DNA of 64,000 nucleotides, from contig JAVJSD010000083.1 in assembly GCA_040219575.1 (NCBI GenBank), positions 30,448 to 94,447 on the forward strand, in the 5' to 3' direction. This DNA comes from JAVJSD01 sp040219575 (GTDB taxonomy: Bacteria > Planctomycetota > Planctomycetia > Pirellulales > Pirellulaceae). A program made the translations under genes and the position numbers. Shown here piece by piece: positions 50,743 through 59,079 of this stretch (positions within the stretch are counted from its first letter, which is position 1; every line of letters starts with the position of its first letter). A model generated the notes under the pieces. The model was not told the DNA's origin. It did not search any database and was given only the letters and a program-made list of their open reading frames with translations.

Positions 50743-51089
50743 CACCAGCTCATGCAAACGATGCCCGCGAGCAGCAGCACCATGCCCAATCCATGAATCG
50801 GCCGAATTGGTTGGCCGAACAAGACCAGCGACAGCACGGCCGCCCAGATAAAGGTCGACGCGTACAGCGGGTACAGCACACGCACCGAGCCGCCGAGGCG
50901 AAACGAGGTGGTGAAGAGGAACATCACGGTCAGGTAGCAGGCCATGCCGCTCAAGGCCCAAGGATTGAGCAGCACCGCGGACAGGCTCGCTTTGTCTTGG
51001 GAGGCGTGCTTGAACAGGAACTGTCCTCCCGCGCCAAGCACGGCGGCCAACAGCACGAGCAACATCGATGCGACAGGAGTCCCCAGCAT
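50742..51089 (-). CDS. Small four-helix membrane protein, EamA/SMR-like
   Basis: 115 residues with four membrane helices. GTPVASMLLVLLAAVLGAGG, QFLFKHASQ, then VRVLYPLYASTFIWAAVLSL resemble half-size EamA/SMR proteins, including ArnE-type flippase subunits that move lipid-linked sugars. Translation is coupled to the CDP-alcohol transferase by a one-base TGATG overlap. In this context a lipid flippase role is attractive, but the sequence does not prove it. Confidence 0.75.
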   Translation of the reverse strand: MLGTPVASMLLVLLAAVLGAGGQFLFKHASQDKASLSAVLLNPWALSGMACYLTVMFLFTTSFRLGGSVRVLYPLYASTFIWAAVLSLVLFGQPIRPIHGLGMVLLLAGIVCMSW

Positions 51090-51351
51090 GGCCGTCGATC
51101 CTTTCCGTCGTGCGGCAGATTCTCGACCTGCCGCATCTCACATTTTTTGCGTCCGCCACGGACGGCGCGCCGGATATCCACCTTCATCGTGCCGGCATTC
51201 TACGGCCGCCCGGCAGCAAAGGAAACGGTCGTGACGCACAATGCAGGTCGCGTTATCGCTAGAATGGAGCGTACATGGTCGATCGCGGACCGGAGCCACC
51301 GCAGGGCGATTCCGGCCGCCTCGAGCACCGGCGATGAAGAGGAAGTCGTGA
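51090..51351. other. Divergent promoter region
   Basis: 262 bases between the lipid locus and the phosphatase lipoprotein gene. A TAGAAT at 51260-51265 may be a -10 box for the rightward gene, but no -35 box at the normal spacing was found. No repeat family is seen here. Confidence 0.35.
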
Positions 51352-52329
51352 ATGAGCAATAGGCGAATAGAACGTTCTTTCGTGGCGCTGTGTCTCGCGA
51401 GCGCGATGCTGCTGGGCTGTAATCTCCGTCAGGAACCCGCCGATCCGAAAACCGACGACCCGCCGAATTCGCCGCCCTCCGAGGCCGCACGACAGAACGA
51501 AGAGGTCCCTATCGGCGCGGCGCCGCGGCAGGAGTCGGGGCTGCACAACGTGATGCGATTGACAGATCGCATCTACAGCGGCGGCGAACCGGAAGGGGAA
51601 GAAGGCTTCGCCACGCTGGCGGCCCTGGGTGTGAAGACGGTGGTCAGCGTCGATGGCGCCCAGCCCGATGTGGAAGCGGCCCGCAAGTACCGCCTGCGCT
51701 ACATTCACATCCCGATCGGCTACGACGGCGTTTCGCCCCAGGCGGCGGCCGCGCTTACGCGGCTCGTCGATGACGTGCAGGGGCCGATGTACATCCACTG
51801 CCACCACGGCAAGCACCGCGGACCGGCGGCGGCCGCGGTCGCCTGTGTCGCCGAGGGAGCGATCGATCATGCGCAGGCCGTCGACATCCTCGAACGGGCC
51901 GGCACCAGCCAGGGCTATGCGGGGCTGTGGCGCGACGTGAAGTCGTACTTGCGCCCCGCGCCGGGAACGGAATTGCCGCCGCTGGTCGAGACAGCCCGCG
52001 TGAGTACGATGGCGGCCGCCATGTCGCAACTCGACCGCGGTTTCGATCGCCTGAAGCTGTGCCGCGACGTCGATTGGACCGTCCCCGAAGGCCACCCCGA
52101 CATCGTTCCCGCCCAGGAGGCGCTGCTGGTGCGGGAAACCCTTCACGAGGCGGGCCGCAACTTGAGCGACCAATACAACGACGCCTTCCGCGCCTGGCTG
52201 GCGGAGACCGAGCAGATCGCCGCGGAGCTTGAGTCCTCCCTGCGCGACGGCGATGCGAACCTGGCCTCCATGCAATTCGCGCGACTCGACATGGCCTGCA
52301 AGCGCTGTCACGATAAACATCGCAACTGA
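51352..52329 (+). CDS. Lipoprotein with PTP/DSP-type phosphatase and C-terminal heme motif
   Basis: 325 residues. The lipobox LLGC (Cys24) anchors it outside the cytoplasm. Residues about 60-200 form a dual-specificity/tyrosine phosphatase-like fold: NVMRLTDRIYSGGEPEGEEG, LAALGVKTVVSVDGAQPDVE and the P-loop HCHHGKHR (149-156) with Cys150 and Arg156. The C-terminal helical part (about 230-325, FDRLKLCRDVDW, NDAFRAWLAETEQIAAELES) ends with CKRCH (316-320), a c-type heme motif as in cytochrome c' proteins. The general acid Asp is not certain. Joining a phosphatase to a heme domain is unusual. A sulfatase gene follows at 40 bases. Confidence 0.82.
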   Translation: MSNRRIERSFVALCLASAMLLGCNLRQEPADPKTDDPPNSPPSEAARQNEEVPIGAAPRQESGLHNVMRLTDRIYSGGEPEGEEGFATLAALGVKTVVSVDGAQPDVEAARKYRLRYIHIPIGYDGVSPQAAAALTRLVDDVQGPMYIHCHHGKHRGPAAAAVACVAEGAIDHAQAVDILERAGTSQGYAGLWRDVKSYLRPAPGTELPPLVETARVSTMAAAMSQLDRGFDRLKLCRDVDWTVPEGHPDIVPAQEALLVRETLHEAGRNLSDQYNDAFRAWLAETEQIAAELESSLRDGDANLASMQFARLDMACKRCHDKHRN

Positions 52330-52369
52330 CATTCCGTCCTCTATCCTACCCCGTCTGGCGACCCTCTCC

Positions 52370-53977
52370 ATGCAATCTCGATTCGCGATCGCGGCGGTTG
52401 CGCCGTTGCTGTTGATGGTTTCTCTCACGATGTCCCGCATTCGCGCCGACGACGACTCGGGGGTCGTTGAGGCGAAGCGTCCGAACATCTTGTTCTGCAT
52501 CGCCGACGACGCCTCGTTTCCGCACATGGGGGCGTACGGAACGCGGTGGGTGAAGACGCCCGCCTTCGACCGCATCGCCCGCGAGGGACTGCTGTTCACC
52601 AACGCCTACACCCCCAACGCCAAGTGCGCGCCGTCACGGGCCTGCATCCTCACCGGCCGCAACTCGTGGCAATTGAAAGAAGCCTGCAACCACTGGCCGT
52701 TTTTCCCCGCCGAGTTCAAGTCGTACTGCGAGGTGTTGGCCGAGCACGGCTACCACGTCGGCAAGACCGCCAAGGGCTGGGCGCCCGGCATCGCCAAAGA
52801 CGCCGACGGCAAGCCGCGGCAACTTACGGGCGAGTCGTTCGACCGACGCAAGGCGAAGCCGCCGGCGAGCGGAATCTCGGGCGTCGATTACGCCGCCAAT
52901 TTCGTCGACTTCCTCGACGTCAAACCGGCCGACGCGCCGTGGTGCTTCTGGTACGGATCGACCGAACCGCATCGCCGCTACGAATACCAGTCGGGAGTCA
53001 AAAAGGGAGGCAAGTCGCTCGCCGACATCGACACGGTGCCCGACTTCTGGCCCGACAACGAGACCATTCGCAACGACATGCTCGACTACGCCTTCGAAAT
53101 CGAGCATTTCGACAACCACCTGGGGCGGATGCTGAAGACGCTCGAGGAGCGCGGTGAACTCGAGAATACGCTGATCGTGGTCACCGCCGACAACGGCATG
53201 CCGTTCCCGCGCATCAAGGGGCAGGAGTACGAGATGTCGAACCATTTGCCGCTGGCGGTGATGTGGCCGGCTGGAATCCAGGCGCCGGGCCGCGTGATCG
53301 ACGACTACATCAGCTTCATCGACTTCGCCCCCACCTTCCTCGAACTGGCGGGACTCGATTGGGAACAGACGGGCATGGCGCCGGCGACCGGCCGCAGTTT
53401 GACCAACTTGTTCGTCTCCACGAAGTCGGGACGGATCGATCTCACGCGCGACCACGTGCTGATCGGCAAGGAGCGGCACGACATCGGCCGCCCGCACGAT
53501 CAGGGCTATCCGGTGCGCGGCATCGTGAAGGACGGCATGTTGTACCTGCAAAACTTCGAAACGTCGCGTTGGCCGGCGGGCAATCCCGAGACCGGCTATT
53601 TGAACTGCGACGGCAGTCCCACCAAGACCGTCGTCCTCGAGGCGCGCGGCGACGCATCGCAGTCGCAATTCTGGAAGTGGTGCTTCGGCAAGCGTCCGGC
53701 GGAGGAGATGTTCGCGGTGAAGACGGATCGCTACTGCATGACGAATCTGGCCGAGCGCGTCGATCACGACGCGGTCCGCACGGCGCTCCGCGACCAGATG
53801 TTGCGCGAATTGAAGCAGCAGGAAGATCCACGGATGTTCGGCAAGGGGGAGGTGTTCGACAACTACCCCTACGCCGACGCGGGCGGCCGCGGTTTCTACG
53901 AGCGTTACATGAACGGCGAGAAGATGCGCGCCGGCTGGGTCAACCCCGGCGACTTCCAACCGAAGGCAAAAGAGTAG
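52370..53977 (+). CDS. Exported sulfatase
   Basis: 535 residues with a signal peptide (FAIAAVAPLLLMVSLTMSRI). PNILFCIADDASFPHMGAYG is the N-terminal metal site; NAKCAPSRACILTGRN places Cys86 in C-x-P-x-R for formylglycine conversion; LIVVTADNGMPFPRIKG and HHDI-like KERHDIGRPHDQGYPVRGIV follow. The sequence is of the planctomycete heparan-sulfatase-like branch. It is 40 bases downstream of the phosphatase/heme lipoprotein and upstream of a Gfo/Idh gene. Substrate unknown, probably a sulfated glycan. Confidence 0.92.
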   Translation: MQSRFAIAAVAPLLLMVSLTMSRIRADDDSGVVEAKRPNILFCIADDASFPHMGAYGTRWVKTPAFDRIAREGLLFTNAYTPNAKCAPSRACILTGRNSWQLKEACNHWPFFPAEFKSYCEVLAEHGYHVGKTAKGWAPGIAKDADGKPRQLTGESFDRRKAKPPASGISGVDYAANFVDFLDVKPADAPWCFWYGSTEPHRRYEYQSGVKKGGKSLADIDTVPDFWPDNETIRNDMLDYAFEIEHFDNHLGRMLKTLEERGELENTLIVVTADNGMPFPRIKGQEYEMSNHLPLAVMWPAGIQAPGRVIDDYISFIDFAPTFLELAGLDWEQTGMAPATGRSLTNLFVSTKSGRIDLTRDHVLIGKERHDIGRPHDQGYPVRGIVKDGMLYLQNFETSRWPAGNPETGYLNCDGSPTKTVVLEARGDASQSQFWKWCFGKRPAEEMFAVKTDRYCMTNLAERVDHDAVRTALRDQMLRELKQQEDPRMFGKGEVFDNYPYADAGGRGFYERYMNGEKMRAGWVNPGDFQPKAKE

Positions 53978-54241
53978 GCGTCCGACGTAGGCCGAAACAA
54001 GCCGTGCGCAGTTCCGGCAATTTCTCAATCGCCGCGCGAACGAAGACACGCGGTTTCACTTCAGCCTTCGCCGGCGCTCCTGCCGGAACCGCCCTTCGGT
54101 TGTTCCGGCCTTCTACAGGATAATCGCGGCCAAAAGCCCGCACAGATCGAACGTTGGGCGTGAAAACTTGAGGGGCGGCGTTGCGAGTGTTAGTCTTGAG
54201 TTCGATTCAGGTCCCTTTCCCACCGCCGACAGGACACCGTC

Positions 54242-55573
54242 ATGCCCCGCCGAACTACTCGCCGCTCATTCCTGCGTCAGAGCGCCGCCGCCACCGCCGC
54301 CGCATTCGCCGCCCCCGCGTTTCTTCGTGCCAAGTCGCCGAACGAAATGCCGAACCTGGCCGGAGTCGGTGTGGGCGGCAAAGGTTGGGGCGACATCAAC
54401 TCCACCTCCAAGGGCGCCAACGTGATCGCCTTCTGTGATGTGGAGACCGGCAAGGGCCGTCGGAGCGGCGGATACGCCAAGGCGGCCGAGCAATGGCCCC
54501 GTGCGAAACGCTACACCGATTGGCGGAAGATGCTCGACGAGTTGGGCAAGGAACTGGACGGCGTCACCGTTTCCACGCCCGACCACATGCACGCCCCGGT
54601 CACGATGTCGGCCCTGCAATTGGGCATCGCCACGTACACGCAAAAGCCGCTCACGCGCACGGTGCATGAAGCCCGGCAGCTCACCCTCGCGGCGGAGAAG
54701 GCGGGCGTCGTCACGCAGATGGGCAACCAGGGCCACAGCAGCAGCGAGTACCGCACGCTGGTCGACCTCGTCCAAAGCGGCGTGATCGGCAAGATCAAGG
54801 AGGCCCACGCCTGGTCGAACCGACCGATCTGGCCGCAGGGCATCGATCGCCCAGCGGGCCAGGATCCGGTTCCCGACGGTCTCGCCTGGGACCTGTGGTT
54901 GGGCGTTGCGCACAAGCGGCCCTTCAAGAGCGATGTCTACCATCCGTTCAAATGGCGCGGCTGGTACGACTTCGGCGCCGGCGCGCTGGGCGACATGGGC
55001 TGTCACATCATCGATCCCGTCGTCTGGGCGCTCGACCTGAAGGCGCCCACGATGGTCTGGTACGAGGGGCCCGAGCCGAATCCGGAGACGTTCCCCACCT
55101 GGGAGTTGATTCACTACGACTTCCCCGGCACGAAGTACACCGCCCAGGAAAAGATCCACGTCATCTGGTACGACGGCGGTAAGCTGCCTCCCAAAGAATT
55201 GGCGCTGGGCGCGGAACTGCCCAGCAACGGCACGCTGCTGGTCGGCGAGAAGGGGGCGGTGCTCACGCCGCACGGCAAAGGCGGACCGAAATTGCTGCCC
55301 GAGGGAGAGTTCGGCGAGTTCGACATCGTCTCCGGCGCCGACCACTACCAGCAGTGGACCAACGCCATTCGCGGCGAAGGCCAGACGACCTCGAACTTCG
55401 GCTACGCCGGTCCGCTCACCGAGACCGTGCTGCTGGGCACGATCGCCTCCCGCGTGGCGAACAAGAAACTTCAGTGGGATTCGAAGAACCTCGTGTTCCC
55501 CAACTCGCCCGAGGCGACGGCCTACGTGAAGCAGGACTATCGCGACGGTTGGGAAGTAAAGGGACTGTCTTAA
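54242..55573 (+). CDS. Gfo/Idh/MocA oxidoreductase with Tat signal
   Basis: 443 residues. RRTTRRSFLRQSAAATAAAF is a twin-arginine signal. The Rossmann loop is degenerate (GVGVGGKGWGDINS). YTQKPLTRTVHEARQLTLAA corresponds to the EKP motif, with Gln replacing Glu but the Lys kept. WKDLWLGV-type DLWLGVAHKRPFKSDVYHPF and GALGDMGCHIIDPVVWALDL are typical of planctomycete members that act on sugars outside the cytoplasm. It is separated from moaE by the family G repeat. Confidence 0.88.
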   Translation: MPRRTTRRSFLRQSAAATAAAFAAPAFLRAKSPNEMPNLAGVGVGGKGWGDINSTSKGANVIAFCDVETGKGRRSGGYAKAAEQWPRAKRYTDWRKMLDELGKELDGVTVSTPDHMHAPVTMSALQLGIATYTQKPLTRTVHEARQLTLAAEKAGVVTQMGNQGHSSSEYRTLVDLVQSGVIGKIKEAHAWSNRPIWPQGIDRPAGQDPVPDGLAWDLWLGVAHKRPFKSDVYHPFKWRGWYDFGAGALGDMGCHIIDPVVWALDLKAPTMVWYEGPEPNPETFPTWELIHYDFPGTKYTAQEKIHVIWYDGGKLPPKELALGAELPSNGTLLVGEKGAVLTPHGKGGPKLLPEGEFGEFDIVSGADHYQQWTNAIRGEGQTTSNFGYAGPLTETVLLGTIASRVANKKLQWDSKNLVFPNSPEATAYVKQDYRDGWEVKGLS

Positions 55574-55606
55574 TCCAACGATTCGCCACGACAGGCTCTT
55601 CAAGTT

Positions 55607-55745
55607 CTCACCCTCCCTCCGGGAGGGTCGAGCGAAGCGAGGGGAGGGCGGTACTGCGAGGAACCGTCGTAGCGAGAGGAAGTCGAATCTCAGTTCAGCC
55701 CTCCCCGGCCGCTTTACGCGGCCGACCCTCCCGGAGGGAGGGTGA
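55607..55745. repeat. CCCTCC(C)GGGAGGG inverted repeat (family G)
   Basis: The left arm (55607-55649) contains CCCTCCGGGAGGG and then GGTCGAGCGAAGCGA; the right arm (55698-55745) contains GCCGCTTTACGCGGC and then CCCTCCCGGAGGGAGGG. Both arms hold nested hairpins. The element fills almost all of the gap between a Gfo/Idh gene and moaE. Confidence 0.75.
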
Positions 55746-55760
55746 AAGAAAAACCGCCTG

Positions 55761-56201
55761 ATGGTTGAACTCACGAACGAACCGATCGACTCCGCCGCCG
55801 TGCTGGCCCGCGTGGCATCGTACCAGGCCGGCGCGGTGGTGCTGTTCTTGGGGACGACGCGCGAGATGACCGGCGACCGGCGGACGTCGTCGCTCGACTA
55901 CGAGTGTTATCCCGAGATGGCCGAGAGGAAGATGGCCGAGTTGGAGGCGGAAGCGCGGCAGCGCTGGTCGCTGGTGGAGGTTGCGATCGTGCACCGCCTG
56001 GGCCACTTGGGCCTGGGCGAGGCCAGCGTCGCCATCGCCGTCAGCTCCGCCCACCGCCAGGCGGCGTTCGAGGCCGGCAAATGGCTGATCGACACGCTCA
56101 AGCAGGTCGTGCCGATCTGGAAGAAAGAAAACTGGGCCGACGGCACGTGCGAGTGGGTGCATCCGGGCGTGGAGCCGAGCCCCACCAAACCGGCGGAGTG
56201 A
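55761..56201 (+). CDS. moaE: Molybdopterin synthase catalytic subunit
   Basis: 146 residues. AGAVVLFLGTTREMTGDRRT, LDYECYPEMAERKM, IVHRLGHLGLGEASVAIAVS and LKQVVPIWKKENWADGTCEW are the MoaE motifs, including the active-site Lys pair in WKKE. MoaE and MoaD insert sulfur into precursor Z to make molybdopterin. No moaD is adjacent; the preceding element is a repeat and the following gene is convergent, so moaE is alone here. Confidence 0.93.
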   Translation: MVELTNEPIDSAAVLARVASYQAGAVVLFLGTTREMTGDRRTSSLDYECYPEMAERKMAELEAEARQRWSLVEVAIVHRLGHLGLGEASVAIAVSSAHRQAAFEAGKWLIDTLKQVVPIWKKENWADGTCEWVHPGVEPSPTKPAE

Positions 56202-56231
56202 TCGACGTTCGCGACGTAACGCTCGCTCCAA

Positions 56232-56320
56232 TGGCGAGCGTCGCGGCGTCAGCCCGACGTGCTAAGTGTGCGAAGTGCGTCGGTGGTCCATCACGTCGGG
56301 CTTACGCCCTGACGCTCGCC
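56232..56320. repeat. Family E inverted repeat
   Basis: Left arm (56232-56261) GGCGAGCGTCGCGGCGTCAG continuing CCCGACGTG; right arm (56292-56320) CACGTCGGGC then TTACGCCCTGACGCTCGCC. It lies between convergent moaE and a Gfo/Idh gene. The arms share the frame GGCGAGC...GGCGTCAGCC...TG with family D, with different stem bases. Confidence 0.85.
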
Positions 56321-56323
56321 GGG

Positions 56324-57373
56324 CTACTTACGGCTGTTGAGCACTTGATCGAGTACTGTCTGCAACTTGACCGGCGCCCCGTTTTGCTTCTTGCTCTCTT
56401 CGGCGGCGGCCAGGAAGGTGAAAATCTCGATCGTCTCGTCGGCCGAGACGGGGGCCTTGCGGGTTTTGAAGAACTTGGCGATTTCGACGGCGGTCGCCTC
56501 GTAGCCCATGTAGCGGCCCTTGGACGTCACGCCTTTTACGGGCGCGGCGTAGCCGTAGATGCCGGCCGGGGCGACGCCTTTGCTGCCGAACACGGTGGCC
56601 GAGTATTTCACACCGCCCTCGCGGATGGCGCGGTACACGCCCACGCGGCCGTCCTTCCACACGCCGGTCACCACGTCGGCCAGGGGAGTTGCGGCCCGCG
56701 TAACCGACACGCAACCGGGGCCCATGATCGTGTACAGCGTCTCCACACCGTGCACGCCATGCCAGGTGAGATCGGGATGATGCTCCTCGCGCGGGCAGCC
56801 GCCGTACACGTTGCAGCCCAACACCTCGCCGACCTCCTCGTGGTTGCGCATGCCGATGAAGCCGGGGCTGAAGCGATGCTGCGAGCAGGAGAAGATCGGC
56901 GTGCCGTATTCCTTGGCCAGGCGGAAGATTTCGACCGCGTCCTCCAGCGAAGCGGCTAGCGGACGGCCGATGTACACCGGCTTGCCGGCGGCCAGCACCG
57001 GGCGGACCTGCTCCAGGTGCTTACGTCCGTCGAGGCTCATCACCAGCACGGCGTCGACCTGCGGGAGCAGCTTGTCGATGGAGTCGACCATCGGCACGCC
57101 CGACTTCTCCATCCGCTCGATCCAGCGCGGCAGTCCGTCGACGCTTTCCTGAATGTCGTCGCTTCCCAGCGGCACCGCGCCCACCACTTTCAAGCCGGCC
57201 AGGTCTTCGCTTTCCTTGGGGTTGTGGAACAGCTGCATGAAGGCCACCGACTGGTAGTTGTCGAGCCCGATGACGCCCACCTTGATGGGCTCGGCGTCTT
57301 CGGCATCGGCGACTGTAAATGTCGTGCAGGTGGTAAGAAACAAGAGCAGCACGGACAGGCGGCGTAGTTGCAT
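56324..57373 (-). CDS. Gfo/Idh/MocA-like exported protein with a lost EKP motif
   Basis: 349 residues with a signal peptide (LRRLSVLLLFLTTCTTFTVA). PIKVGVIGLDNYQSVAFMQL replaces the GxGxxG loop with a less canonical GLDNYQ. Where relatives have EKP, this reads YIGRPLAASLEDAVEIFRLA, so both Glu and Lys are missing. SCSQHRFSPGFIGMRNHEEV and PDLTWHGVHGVETLYTIMGP keep the C-terminal substrate region. It may bind sugar without redox chemistry. It is transcribed alone and faces moaE. Confidence 0.78.
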   Translation of the reverse strand: MQLRRLSVLLLFLTTCTTFTVADAEDAEPIKVGVIGLDNYQSVAFMQLFHNPKESEDLAGLKVVGAVPLGSDDIQESVDGLPRWIERMEKSGVPMVDSIDKLLPQVDAVLVMSLDGRKHLEQVRPVLAAGKPVYIGRPLAASLEDAVEIFRLAKEYGTPIFSCSQHRFSPGFIGMRNHEEVGEVLGCNVYGGCPREEHHPDLTWHGVHGVETLYTIMGPGCVSVTRAATPLADVVTGVWKDGRVGVYRAIREGGVKYSATVFGSKGVAPAGIYGYAAPVKGVTSKGRYMGYEATAVEIAKFFKTRKAPVSADETIEIFTFLAAAEESKKQNGAPVKLQTVLDQVLNSRK

Positions 57374-57440
57374 TTAATCGTCCTCCAGGTGCGAATCGTG
57401 GGTTGAAGGCTGCCGCTTCTGATCGACTTTCAGCCGTTGA

Positions 57441-57523
57441 CGGCGAGCGTCGGGGCGTCAGCCCGACGTGTAACGTGAGCGCTCGCCGCGGAATCACGTC
57501 GGGCTGACGCCCTGACGCCCGCC
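57441..57523. repeat. Family E inverted repeat, copy 2
   Basis: Left arm CGTCGGG-GCGTCAG-CCCGACG (within 57441-57470), a 7-bp stem hairpin; right arm (57495-57523) the inverse. It lies between two genes of the same strand. Compared with copy 1 the stem is perfectly paired. Confidence 0.85.
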
Positions 57524-57568
57524 AATTTGACGATGCTCGCCAGGTGGTCGCGCCCGACGGTCGTTGGG

Positions 57569-58996
57569 TTACGCGATGATCTTCTCGACGACGTTGCCGA
57601 ACACGTCGGTGAGGCGGAAGGGGCGGCCTTGGAATTTGTAGGTCAGGCGCTCGTGGTCCAGGCCCAGCAGGTGCAGCACGGTGGCGTGGAAGTCGTGCAC
57701 GTGCACGGGATCCTCGACCGGGAAGTAGCCTAGGTCGTCGGTGCGGCCGATGGTCTGGCCCGGCTTCACGCCGCCGCCCGCCATCCACACGCAGTAGGCG
57801 TCTTTGTGGTGGTCGCGTCCGGGGCTCTTCCCCTTGTCGCCTTGCAGCATCGGCGTGCGGCCGAACTCGCCGCCCCAAATCACGAGGGTGTCGTCGAGCA
57901 AGCCACGCTGCTTGAGATCCTTCACCAGCGCCGCCATCGGCTGATCGACCTGCTTGCACTTGCCCGGAATCGACTTGAACACGCCGCCGTGGTGATCCCA
58001 GCCCTGGTCGAACAGTTGCACGTAGCGCACGCCGCGTTCGACCAGCCGTCGGGCCAGCAGGCAGTTGTTGGCGAAGCTGGCCTTGCCCGGCTCGGTTCCG
58101 TACAGCTTGTGAATGTGTTCGGGCTCGGCCGAGATGTCCATCAATTCCGGCACGCTCGTCTGCATGCGGAAGGCCATCTCGTACTGGTTGATGCGGGTGG
58201 CGATTTCGGGATCGCCGACGTCGGCCAATTGGGCCCGGTTGAGCGTATTGATGCTCTCGACAATCCGCCGGCGGTCGTCGCTTTCGATCCCCTTGGGATT
58301 GGAGAGGAACAACACCGGATCGCCCTGGCTGCGGAACTCGATGCCCTGATACACCGTGGGCAAAAAGCCGCTGCCCCACAGGCTGTTGCCGGCGCCGGCC
58401 ACCGACCCGGTGATCATCACCACGAAGGCCGGCAGGTCCCGGTTCATCGTGCCCAGGCCGTACACAATCCAGGAGCCCATCGTGGGACGCCCGAAGCGGC
58501 CGAAGCCGGTGTGCATGAACAACTGGGCGGGGGCGTGATTGAACAGGTCGGTGTGCAGCGTCTTGATGAGCGTGATGTCGTCGGCCACCGTGGCCAGGTG
58601 CGGCAGGTGCTCGGAAAGCTCGAGGCCCGACTCGCCATGCTTGGCGAACTTGAACTGCGTGCCGAGCAACTTCGGATGACCGCGGAGGAAAGCGAATCGC
58701 TGGCCTTCGAGGTATTCGTCGGGGCAGAGTTCGCCGTCGTGCTGTTGGAGCACCGGCTTGTTCTCGAACAATTCGAGGTGCGATGGCGCGCCGACCATGT
58801 GCAAAAAGATGACGTTCTTGGCCCGGGGAGCGAAATGCGGCGCCTTCTCCGCCAGCGGATCGCCAACGGTCAGCGGCGCGGCGTTCATCTCGTCGGCCAA
58901 CAGTGAACCCAAGGCCACCGAGCCGATGCCGCAGCCGACGCGCTGAAACAGTTCCCGGCGGGACAGATTGCGGAGTGCTTCCAGTTGTGGGTGCAT
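57569..58996 (-). CDS. DUF1501 exported protein
   Basis: 475 residues. The N-terminus MHPQLEALRNLSRRELFQRV carries a twin-arginine-type SRRELF. HFAPRAKNVIFLHMVGAPSH, LFENKPVLQQHDGELCPDEY, HMGSWIVYGLG-like PTMGSWIVYGLGTMNRDLPA, WGGEFGRTPMLQGDKGKSPG and PVHVHDFHATVLHLLGLDHE are the DUF1501 blocks; the family belongs to the alkaline-phosphatase-like fold. In planctomycetes it is nearly always encoded beside a DUF1549/DUF1553 protein, as here. The ATG at 58996 is right; the open frame upstream overlaps the neighbour on the same strand and is not coding. Confidence 0.92.
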   Translation of the reverse strand: MHPQLEALRNLSRRELFQRVGCGIGSVALGSLLADEMNAAPLTVGDPLAEKAPHFAPRAKNVIFLHMVGAPSHLELFENKPVLQQHDGELCPDEYLEGQRFAFLRGHPKLLGTQFKFAKHGESGLELSEHLPHLATVADDITLIKTLHTDLFNHAPAQLFMHTGFGRFGRPTMGSWIVYGLGTMNRDLPAFVVMITGSVAGAGNSLWGSGFLPTVYQGIEFRSQGDPVLFLSNPKGIESDDRRRIVESINTLNRAQLADVGDPEIATRINQYEMAFRMQTSVPELMDISAEPEHIHKLYGTEPGKASFANNCLLARRLVERGVRYVQLFDQGWDHHGGVFKSIPGKCKQVDQPMAALVKDLKQRGLLDDTLVIWGGEFGRTPMLQGDKGKSPGRDHHKDAYCVWMAGGGVKPGQTIGRTDDLGYFPVEDPVHVHDFHATVLHLLGLDHERLTYKFQGRPFRLTDVFGNVVEKIIA

Positions 58997-59009
58997 GTTG
59001 GTGTCTCTG

Positions 59010-59073
59010 GTAGCGGAACTCGTGAGAGTTCCGAGGACCTGCTGGATTTCGGAAGTCTCACGACTTCCGCTAC
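59010..59073. repeat. Family A double-hairpin repeat
   Basis: Left arm GGAACTC-GTGA-GAGTTCC, right arm GGAAGTC-TCAC-GACTTCC with GTAGC and GCTAC ends. It fills the 83-base gap between the DUF1549/DUF1553 gene and the DUF1501 gene, which are normally cotranscribed. Confidence 0.85.
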
Positions 59074-59079
59074 AACGGG

